5,158 nucleotides of DNA. Source: Synechococcales cyanobacterium PMM_0002. GTDB lineage: Bacteria; Cyanobacteriota; Cyanobacteriia; Elainellales; Elainellaceae. The DNA lies in the NCBI GenBank assembly GCA_949127925.1, contig CASBQX010000001.1:1-5158 (forward strand). The letters run 5' to 3'. Position numbers and translations under genes: made by a program. Below the pieces are notes generated by a model that did no database searches, was not told where the DNA came from, and saw nothing but the letters and a program-made list of their open reading frames with translations. Within the stretch, counting starts at the first letter, position 1; each line of letters opens with the position of its first letter. Shown in pieces: positions 1-4,980 of the stretch.

Positions 1-95
1 ACATGGTCAAGGCCGCTCATGGATCGGGTTTTGAGCACTCGATCGAGCAGTTTTTGAATCGAAGCATTAGTTTTTTTGGGCGCAGTCCACACCAT
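1..95 (-). CDS. Small conserved-type cyanobacterial protein, N-terminal fragment (partial)
   Basis: An open frame starts at the ATG complementary to 93-95 and is still open after 31 codons at the window edge. The N-terminus reads MVWTAPKKTNASIQKLLD and continues with an amphipathic stretch ending RSMSGLDH. From memory, the pattern 'IQ-LLD-V-L--MS---H' resembles the start of short (roughly 60-90 aa) cyanobacterial hypothetical proteins of unknown function; I could not run a search. An in-frame TGA lies upstream (around 142-144) with no other ATG between, so this start or the adjacent GTG codon is the only plausible one. No good Shine-Dalgarno precedes it, which is common in cyanobacteria. It is transcribed divergently from gloB. 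The reading frame is fairly convincing; no function is assigned. Confidence 0.55.
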   Translation of the reverse strand, partial: MVWTAPKKTNASIQKLLDRVLKTRSMSGLDH

Positions 96-241
96 AACAG
101 TTGAGTCTTGAGTCGGGATATTATGTAGAGAATAAATAGCTGATCAGGTTTTAAGCAGACTCGCTAGAGTCGTCTAGAGTAAAGCGCCCTTTGCCTAAGA
201 TGCCCAGTTTGAGGGGCTGTTTTTAGCAAGTTTTATAGAAA

Positions 242-323
242 GTTGGGTTTTTGCAAGTGAGTCACGCCAAAACCCAACGGTTCAAACAAATTTTGAGCGA
301 CCCAGATTGAAACAACCGTTGGG
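242..323. repeat. Two overlapping, mutually exclusive inverted repeats
   Basis: GTTGGGTTTT at 242-251 is perfectly complementary to AAAACCCAAC at 269-278 (10-bp stem, 17-nt loop). CCCAACGGTT at 273-282 is perfectly complementary to AACCGTTGGG at 314-323 (10-bp stem, 31-nt loop). The two stems share bases 273-278, so only one can form at a time. The GTTGGGTTT...AACCCAAC arms resemble a dispersed palindromic repeat common in cyanobacterial intergenic DNA, possibly MITE-like. Whether the block is a repeat remnant or a regulatory switch cannot be told from one copy. Confidence 0.6.
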
Positions 324-359
324 CAGCTGTTGGTTGCAGGCTGGACAACTGGGGCTGGG

Positions 360-387
360 TTGACGGTTTATTTTTCTGGTCTACTTT
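360..387 (+). promoter_or_regulatory. Candidate gloB promoter (weak)
   Basis: TTGACG at 360-365 matches a -35 box in five of six positions. A 16-bp gap leads to TACTTT at 382-387, a poor -10 that fits only the TA---T pattern. Transcription would start near 394 and give a leader of about 140 nt before gloB. This rests on motif matching only. Confidence 0.3.
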
Positions 388-537
388 TTATTCTCGATCG
401 ATTACCTGCGGTTGTTTTTGTTTATTCTGCAAAGGATGCGCCAAACTTGATAAAGAATCGGTAAATCAGGCCGAATCTCTCAGCGACTCGTCTGCCAACA
501 GAAAGTAATCCGAGAGACCAATCTAAGAAGGTAGCAG

Positions 538-1311
538 ATGAAAATTCATCGCATTCCAGTTCTGTCCGACAACTACATTTTTGTGCTGCACAACCTTGAC
601 CAGAACATCGCAGCAGTTGTTGATCCGGCGGAGGCGTCACCCGTCTTGCGCTATGTGGAGGCGCTGGGAGCCGAGCTGGTTGCTATTTTCAATACTCACC
701 ACCATGGCGATCATGTAGGCGGCAATGCTCGACTGCTGCACCAGTTTCCGGCGGCTATAGTCTACGGTGGAGCCGCAGATCGAGGCCGGATTCCAGGGCA
801 GCAGGTGTTTTTGCAGGAGGGCGATCGCGTCTCTTTTGGCGATCGCGTGGCCGAGGTGTTTTTTGTCCCAGGCCACACCCGCGCCCACATCGCCTACTAC
901 TTTGCGCCACTTCAGCCCGATCAGTTGGGTGATTTATTTTGTGGCGATACGCTATTTGCTGGCGGCTGCGGTCGGTTATTTGAGGGTACGCCAGCGCAAA
1001 TGGTCGAGTCGTTAGGCAAATTGCGATCGCTGCCCGACAGCACCCGCATTTGGTGCGCCCACGAATATACTCTCAAAAATCTCCAGTTTGCCTGCGCTGT
1101 AGATCGCCACAACCTTGACCTGCAAAGCCGTTACGCCGAAGTTGAAGCCCAGCGTCGTCAAGCCGAACCGACCATTCCGTCTCTGCTCGGCGTCGAAAAA
1201 CTGACCAACCCATTTTTGCGGTGGGATGCGCCAGCGGTGCAGCAGGCGATGCAAAGTGCCGATGCCGTGCAAACCTTTGCCAGACTGCGGGGCAAGAAAG
1301 ATGTCTGGTAA
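538..1311 (+). CDS. gloB: Hydroxyacylglutathione hydrolase (glyoxalase II)
   Basis: This enzyme hydrolyses S-lactoylglutathione to lactate and glutathione in the cytoplasm, the second step of methylglyoxal detoxification after glyoxalase I. The 257-aa protein has the usual family length. The metallo-beta-lactamase fold motif THHHGDH spans residues 53-59 (metal ligands H54, H56, D58, H59). Further ligands are H113 in PGHT, the bridging D137 in CGDTLF, and H175 in CAHEYT. The C-G-R at 144-146 and the HEYT/K180-N181 region match the glutathione-binding part that separates glyoxalase II from other lactamase-fold hydrolases. The C-terminus ends in the typical R-x-x-KD-x-W form. The start is supported by AGAAGG at 526-531, six bases before the ATG, and by the family's canonical 'MKIHRIPVLSDNY' beginning. 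It stands 116 bp before rplI on the same strand. All catalytic residues are intact, so it should be active. Confidence 0.95.
   Translation: MKIHRIPVLSDNYIFVLHNLDQNIAAVVDPAEASPVLRYVEALGAELVAIFNTHHHGDHVGGNARLLHQFPAAIVYGGAADRGRIPGQQVFLQEGDRVSFGDRVAEVFFVPGHTRAHIAYYFAPLQPDQLGDLFCGDTLFAGGCGRLFEGTPAQMVESLGKLRSLPDSTRIWCAHEYTLKNLQFACAVDRHNLDLQSRYAEVEAQRRQAEPTIPSLLGVEKLTNPFLRWDAPAVQQAMQSADAVQTFARLRGKKDVW
820..848. repeat. Paired HIP1 octamers inside gloB
   Basis: GCGATCGC occurs at 821-828 and 839-846, within an 11-bp direct repeat GGCGATCGCGT (820-830 and 838-848) of 18-bp period. In gloB it encodes the repeated residues GDRV-SF-GDRV. Other HIP1 sites in the window are at 1023-1030, 1375-1382, 1674-1681, 2069-2076, 2220-2227, 4057-4064 and 4378-4385. 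HIP1 is a highly over-represented palindrome in many cyanobacterial genomes and supports the taxonomic call. Confidence 0.9.
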
Positions 1312-1372
1312 GCAAGTTGCCGATCACCAGAGCAAAAATTCTGGTTCCACCCGTTTAGCCTCCGCCGATAGC

Positions 1373-1401
1373 TTGCGATCGCCCCCTCAGTTCGCTACGA
1401 T
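1373..1401 (+). promoter_or_regulatory. Candidate rplI promoter
   Basis: TTGCGA at 1373-1378 (-35-like) is separated by 17 bp from TACGAT at 1396-1401 (-10-like; TA---T conserved). An overlapping GATAAT at 1399-1404 is an alternative -10. Either places the start of transcription within about 20 bases of the rplI start codon. The -35 overlaps a HIP1 site. Motif evidence only. Confidence 0.4.
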
Positions 1402-1427
1402 AATAGACTGGTTTATTGGGAAGGCTC

Positions 1428-1904
1428 ATGGTAAAGCGGATTCAGTTGGTACTTAATCAGGATGTCAGCAAGCTAGGGCATACCGGTGATCTGGTTGAAG
1501 TTGCACCCGGATACGCCCGCAACTACTTGCTACCGAGAGGCTTGGCAGTGCGGACGACTCCTGGAATTTTGAAGCAGGTAGAGCGGCGACGCGAGATTGA
1601 ACGAGTGCGCTTGCTGGAATTGAAGAAAGAAGCCGATGTGCTGAGAGCCTCATTGGAAAATGCTGGGAAGCTGGCGATCGCGAAACAAGCTGGCGAAAAA
1701 GATTCAATTTTTGGTTCCGTCACCGACCGGGAAGTGGCAGAAGCCATCCAAGCTGCAACGGGTCACGAAATTGATCGACGCGGCATTACCGTCCCTGAAA
1801 TCCGTAAGCTAGGCATCTACAGAATTGATATCAAACTGCATCCCGATGTGATCGCGGTGGTAGAAATTGAAGTGGTGCCCTCGGGCGACCCGGTGGAAGG
1901 CTAA
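1428..1904 (+). CDS. rplI: 50S ribosomal protein L9
   Basis: L9 binds 23S rRNA near the base of the L1 stalk and helps maintain reading frame during translation. The 158-aa product fits the family (about 150 aa) with a few extra C-terminal residues. The N-terminal RNA-binding domain carries the full L9 signature at residues 17-44: G17, G20-D21, V25, G28-Y29, N32-Y33-L34, A40 and T44. A long charged connecting helix follows (about residues 45-77, rich in R, E and K). The C-terminal domain (about 80-152) contains the usual KDSIFGSVT and DRRGIT segments. I chose the ATG at 1428 rather than the in-frame TTG at 1416: GGGAAGG at 1418-1424 is a good ribosome binding site for it, and the homologous proteins begin M-[AV]-K-R. 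It precedes dnaB, a pairing conserved in many bacteria, but a terminator separates the two here. Confidence 0.96.
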   Translation: MVKRIQLVLNQDVSKLGHTGDLVEVAPGYARNYLLPRGLAVRTTPGILKQVERRREIERVRLLELKKEADVLRASLENAGKLAIAKQAGEKDSIFGSVTDREVAEAIQAATGHEIDRRGITVPEIRKLGIYRIDIKLHPDVIAVVEIEVVPSGDPVEG

Positions 1905-1954
1905 TCCTAACGGCACTCCGTAAAGGTTCGGCAAATTGATAGACTAGTACGCCG

Positions 1955-1988
1955 GTACTCTGCAACAATAGTTGCAGGGTACGTTTTT
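1955..1988 (+). terminator. Rho-independent terminator after rplI
   Basis: GTACTCTGCAAC (1955-1966) pairs with GTTGCAGGGTAC (1971-1982) as a 12-bp stem with one T-G wobble and an AATA loop. A G and five T residues (1984-1988) follow directly. It lies 50 bp after the rplI stop and should stop most transcription before dnaB. Confidence 0.88.
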
Positions 1989-2061
1989 GATTGTGAAAAG
2001 GGGTAGCCGTAAACTATTACGTTTGTTCGATCTAGACCTTCAGTTCTCTATAGGTAGGGGA

Positions 2062-2067
2062 TAAAAT
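2062..2067 (+). promoter_or_regulatory. Candidate dnaB promoter -10 box
   Basis: TAAAAT at 2062-2067, in the context GGGATAAAATAG, matches the -10 consensus at five of six positions. The base window for a -35 at 17-bp spacing reads TTCAGT (2039-2044), a weak match. It lies between the rplI terminator and dnaB, directly before a HIP1 site, and would give a leader of about 115 nt. Confidence 0.4.
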
Positions 2068-2078
2068 AGCGATCGCAA

Positions 2079-2139
2079 TACTACAGGTAGTAGAGCTACT
2101 GATAGTAAAGTAGGGAAGCACCACATTCTCGACCTTCCC
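2079..2139. repeat. Cluster of overlapping dyads in the dnaB leader
   Basis: TACTAC-AG-GTAGTA (2079-2092) is a perfect 6-2-6 inverted repeat. Its right arm overlaps AGTAG-AG-CTACT (2089-2100), a 5-2-5 inverted repeat. CTACT (2096-2100) can in turn pair with AGTAG at 2109-2113. A separate dyad follows: GGGAAG (2113-2118) with CTTCCC (2134-2139). The alternating half-sites could be a protein operator or competing leader hairpins. No function is known to me. Confidence 0.5.
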
Positions 2140-2188
2140 AGACGCATCTCTTGATCCCCCCTAACGCCGCTGCGCCCCATCCCGTCCT

Positions 2189-3544
2189 ATGGTTCAAGAG
2201 CTTAACTTCCAAACCTACAGCGATCGCCTCCCTCCCCAAAATATTGACGCGGAGGAGGCGATTTTGGGAGGGATTTTGCTCGACCCCGAAGCCATCGGTC
2301 GTGTAGCAGAGCTACTGCGCCCCGAAGCGTTTTATATCAGCGCTCATCAAGAAATTTACCGTACAGCGCTCATCCTCCAGAGCCAGGGGCGACCCACCGA
2401 CTTGATGAGCGTCACCAGCTATCTCAATGACCACAACCTGCTCGACAAAGTAGGCGGCCAAAGCCGGATTGCTCAACTGGTCGAGCGCACTGTCAGTGCT
2501 GTCAACATTGACCAATACGCCCAGCTCGTGACCGACAAATACCTGCGCCGCAAGATGATCCAGGTCGGTAACGAAATTACGTATCTGGGCTACGAGACCA
2601 GTACTCCGCTCGAAAGCGTTTTAGATCAGGCAGAGCAAAAGGTGTTCAACATCACCCAGTCGCGACCCAACCAGAGCCTGACCGCCACGTCCGATATTTT
2701 GACCTCCACATTTTCTGATATCGAAAGCCGTTCCCTGGGCATGGTGCTGCCAGGGATTTCCTGTGGTTTTTACGATTTAGACGCGATGACCCAGGGGTTT
2801 CAGCGCTCCGATCTAATTATTGCAGCGGCTCGTCCGGCGATGGGTAAAACCAGCTTTTGCCTCAACATTGCCCGCAACATTGCGGCCTTCCACAAGCTGC
2901 CTGTGGCTGTTTTTAGCCTAGAAATGTCGAAAGAGCAGCTAGTCTATCGCTTATTGTCTAGCGAAGCCCAAGTCGAGAGTGGCCGCTTGCGCTCGGGGCG
3001 GATCAGCCAAGACGAATGGGAGCCTCTGGGCTACGGCATTAGTTCCCTGTCGCAGATGCCCATTTTTATCGACGATACGCCCAACATTTCGATTACTGAG
3101 ATGCGATCGAAAGTTCGCCGCCTGCAAGCCGAGCAGGGCGGGGCATTGGGACTAGTGCTGATTGACTATCTGCAACTAATGGAAGGCAGTGGCAGCGAAA
3201 ACCGGGTGCAAGAACTATCGCGAATGACCCGTGCCCTGAAAGGCTTAGCCCGAGAGCTAAGCGTCCCTGTGATTGCTCTATCTCAGCTCAGCCGGGGAGT
3301 AGAATCTCGCACCAATAAACGCCCAATGATGTCTGACTTAAGAGAATCGGGTTCGATTGAGCAAGATGCGGATTTGATTCTGATGCTGTACCGCGATGAG
3401 TATTACACGCCCGATACGCCCGACCGGGGTATTGCAGAAGTGATTATTACCAAGCATCGCAACGGGCCGGTGGGCACGATTAAGCTGCTGTTTGAACCTC
3501 AGTTTACCCGGTTTCGTAACTTAGCCTCGCCAGGGCGAGCTTAG
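2189..3544 (+). CDS. dnaB: Replicative DNA helicase DnaB
   Basis: DnaB is the ring-shaped hexameric helicase that unwinds DNA at the replication fork in the 5'-3' direction and recruits primase. The 451-aa protein has normal family length. The N-terminal primase-interacting domain covers about residues 10-115 (PPQNIDAEEAILGGIL, then ISAHQEIY and VGG). A linker leads to the RecA-like motor domain from about 180. Seen in it: Walker A AARPAMGKT (213-221, K220, T221), catalytic glutamate E245 in SLEM, Walker B LVLIDY (D326), Q366 in LSQLSR, and the K422/R424 finger residues in KHRNGP. Alanine in place of the first P-loop glycine is also usual in E. coli DnaB. No intein interrupts the frame, although cyanobacterial dnaB genes often carry one. 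The start is set by an in-frame TAA at 2162-2164 and no earlier start codon; no Shine-Dalgarno is visible in the pyrimidine-rich leader. Confidence 0.97.
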   Translation: MVQELNFQTYSDRLPPQNIDAEEAILGGILLDPEAIGRVAELLRPEAFYISAHQEIYRTALILQSQGRPTDLMSVTSYLNDHNLLDKVGGQSRIAQLVERTVSAVNIDQYAQLVTDKYLRRKMIQVGNEITYLGYETSTPLESVLDQAEQKVFNITQSRPNQSLTATSDILTSTFSDIESRSLGMVLPGISCGFYDLDAMTQGFQRSDLIIAAARPAMGKTSFCLNIARNIAAFHKLPVAVFSLEMSKEQLVYRLLSSEAQVESGRLRSGRISQDEWEPLGYGISSLSQMPIFIDDTPNISITEMRSKVRRLQAEQGGALGLVLIDYLQLMEGSGSENRVQELSRMTRALKGLARELSVPVIALSQLSRGVESRTNKRPMMSDLRESGSIEQDADLILMLYRDEYYTPDTPDRGIAEVIITKHRNGPVGTIKLLFEPQFTRFRNLASPGRA

Positions 3545-3545
3545 G

Positions 3546-3605
3546 AAGTTTTGAGTTCTGAGTTTTGAGTTAGGCAGTCAATTCAAAACTCAAAACTCAA
3601 AACTT
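3546..3605. repeat. Palindromic heptamer-repeat block between convergent genes
   Basis: Three tandem copies of TTTTGAG (the middle one TTCTGAG) lie in the left arm at 3546-3571. Inverted copies CTCAAAA lie in the right arm at 3580-3605. The 26-nt arms pair except for one C-A mismatch and one G-T wobble, around an 8-nt loop AGGCAGTC. The block starts two bases after the dnaB stop codon and ends 21 bases before the end of the facing gene. This matches the style of cyanobacterial short tandemly repeated sequences. It may act as a bidirectional transcript end or 3' stabiliser, but there is no clear T-run on either strand, so it is not a textbook terminator. Confidence 0.85.
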
Positions 3606-3626
3606 AATTTAACTCTGATTCCCCAT

Positions 3627-4910
3627 TTACTTGCCTGCCTGCTGATCCCACTGAGCCGCCGCATCGGTCACCGCCTGATCGACTGTTTTTTGCCCCAGCA
3701 TCGCCGCTTGCAGGTTGTCGTAGACAATTTGCTGTAGCTGTTTAATGTTTTTGAGGTTAGGCAGCAGGATTTCGGCATCTTGCATTTGGTTGGCGCTCAC
3801 GGCACGGGCTTTTTCTACAGGTGTAGAGCCATCTGAGACCGTGGTGAAGTAAGTATCGCTGAGAGCCGCAGTGGTAGAGGGGAGAATATTAGCGGCTTTG
3901 GCAAAGGACAGTTGGTTGGTGTTGTTGGTGACATAGAGGGCAAATTTGACGGCGGCTTCAGGCTGATCGGTGCGGCGAGGAATGACTAAGTTCATCACGG
4001 CAACGTTCTTTTTACCCGTAGAACCCGAGATTTGGGGAGCCACCGCAGAGACTTTGGCGATCGCCGGAGCGTTTGTTTCCACAGTCTGCAAAAACTGGGG
4101 ACCCGACGATAAAATCGCCGTCTCGCCCGCTTGATATAGCTCGATCGCCCGCCGATGACCCTGGGTTAACACGTCTTTTGGCAACAGTCCCTCTTTATAT
4201 AAGTCTGTCCAATATTGAAAAACAGCTCTGCCCTCCGGCGTGTTAAAGGCTGCTTTGCCGTCGTTCCCCACTAACGACACCCCCATTTGAGCAAACGATT
4301 GCAGTACCTCCGCCGAGTCGTTCGGCACAACGGTCATAAAAAAGGCATACTTCCCAGTTTTCTGTCTGACCTGTTTGGCGATCGCGGCCAGTTCCTCATA
4401 GGTTCGAGGCGGCTGCGCTACCCCAGCTTGCTTCAACAGGTCAGTGTTATAGATGGCGACACTCGTCGTCAAATACCAGGGAAGGCCAAAGGTTTTTCCA
4501 TCCAACATGCTGGCTTGCCAAATTTTGGGCAGATACTGCTGCCGCACGTCGGCTGGAATTTTCTCATCCAGCGTTAACCAGGCATTGCGTCCGGCCAGCT
4601 GCGCCGCAAAGTCTGGATTGAGGTTGACGACATCGGGTGCTGTGTTTGCAGAAACAGCCGTCAGGATTTTGCTCTGCATGTCGGCCCAAGGCACATCGAC
4701 CCATTTCACCTTAACGCCAGGATTTTCTTGCTCAAAGCTGGCAATCAGCTGATTGAAGTAGTCCGTAAACTGGGGCTGTAGCTGCATCGTCCAGAATTCT
4801 ACTTCGGGAGTCCGGGTTGATGCCGATGGGGTGCTGGGGCTACAGCTCACGGCCCAGCTAAGCACTAGGCCCAGCAGAGCAAATATACTTAAAAATTTCC
4901 AGCGTCTCAT
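3627..4910 (-). CDS. ABC transporter solute-binding lipoprotein, sugar type (family 1)
   Basis: This is a probable lipoprotein that captures a solute, most likely a sugar or oligosaccharide, in the periplasm and delivers it to an ABC permease. The 427-aa product starts with a signal peptide: MRRWK, a hydrophobic stretch (about residues 6-21) and the lipobox AVSC with C23 as the lipidation site, followed by a Ser/Thr/Pro linker. The mature part has family 1 features: the VEFWTM strand (37-42), a helix ending FEQENPGVKV (59-68), APDVVNLN (91-98), FGLPWYLTTSVAIYN (141-155), and YNTDLLKQAGV with PPRTYEEL (154-174). The ATG at 4908-4910 is chosen because AGGTGA lies five bases upstream and it gives a normal signal peptide. 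A longer in-frame version begins at a TTG inside mobile-element DNA. It converges on dnaB. No permease or ATPase gene is in the window, so the ligand cannot be named; GgtB-type osmolyte binding or another sugar are options. Confidence 0.88.
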   Translation of the reverse strand: MRRWKFLSIFALLGLVLSWAVSCSPSTPSASTRTPEVEFWTMQLQPQFTDYFNQLIASFEQENPGVKVKWVDVPWADMQSKILTAVSANTAPDVVNLNPDFAAQLAGRNAWLTLDEKIPADVRQQYLPKIWQASMLDGKTFGLPWYLTTSVAIYNTDLLKQAGVAQPPRTYEELAAIAKQVRQKTGKYAFFMTVVPNDSAEVLQSFAQMGVSLVGNDGKAAFNTPEGRAVFQYWTDLYKEGLLPKDVLTQGHRRAIELYQAGETAILSSGPQFLQTVETNAPAIAKVSAVAPQISGSTGKKNVAVMNLVIPRRTDQPEAAVKFALYVTNNTNQLSFAKAANILPSTTAALSDTYFTTVSDGSTPVEKARAVSANQMQDAEILLPNLKNIKQLQQIVYDNLQAAMLGQKTVDQAVTDAAAQWDQQAGK

Positions 4911-4915
4911 TCTGC

Positions 4916-4921
4916 TCACCT
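4916..4921 (-). promoter_or_regulatory. Ribosome binding site that decides the binding-protein start
   Basis: The minus strand reads AGGTGA here, five bases before the ATG at 4910. The alternative ATG fifteen bases further upstream (4923-4925) has no such site, and neither has the TTG at 4986-4988. Confidence 0.7.
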
Positions 4922-4938
4922 GCATAGGTTTGAGATTG

Positions 4939-4969
4939 TTGACACTCCCCAGCCCTAAAGGGACGGGGA
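4939..4969 (-). mobile_element. Right-end hairpin of an IS200/IS605-type element (likely)
   Basis: On the minus strand TCCCCGTCCCT pairs with AGGGCTGGGGA across a TT loop (4946-4969), with one wobble and one mismatch. GTGTCAA (4939-4945) follows. From memory this hairpin plus GGGGAGTGTCAA is typical of right ends downstream of tnpB in cyanobacterial IS200/IS605-family elements. It lies 11 bases beyond the TnpB-like stop codon, as expected for such an end. No T-run follows it, so it should not terminate transcription into the next gene. The left end and any tnpA are outside the window. Confidence 0.65.
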
Positions 4970-4980
4970 TTCTTAAAGAC

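Larger units (their letters stand above)
96..537. other. Divergent intergenic region upstream of gloB
   Basis: No convincing coding frame is seen in these 442 bases. The stretch contains a 7-bp direct repeat CTAGAGT at 164-170 and 174-180 (10-bp period), two overlapping inverted repeats at 242-323, a weak promoter candidate at 360-387 and the gloB ribosome binding site. It is AT-richer with runs of T around 366-425. It presumably carries the promoters of both the minus-strand small gene and gloB. Confidence 0.7.

Noticed and set aside
202..224. Terminator-like GCCC/GGGC hairpin with following T-run on the plus strand
   Set aside because: The stem is only 4 bp with an 8-nt loop, and no plus-strand gene is seen upstream to be terminated.
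422..640. Minus-strand 72-codon frame across the gloB start
   Set aside because: Its 3' part is antisense to gloB, it has biased composition with no family resemblance, and it would run through the gloB leader.
1326..1345. ACCAGA/TCTGGT hairpin after gloB as a terminator
   Set aside because: The 6-bp stem is weak and no T-run follows, so termination between gloB and rplI is not supported.
1416..1427. TTG start for rplI
   Set aside because: The four added residues translate the Shine-Dalgarno region GGGAAGG; the ATG at 1428 fits the family N-terminus.
2846..2848. Defective Walker A in DnaB because the first P-loop glycine is alanine
   Set aside because: AARP-[AS]-MGKT is also found in E. 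coli DnaB; the key lysine and threonine are present.
4287..4752. Two plus-strand frames antisense to the binding-protein gene
   Set aside because: They are shadows of a well-supported coding region, with no recognisable domains and no ribosome binding site of note.
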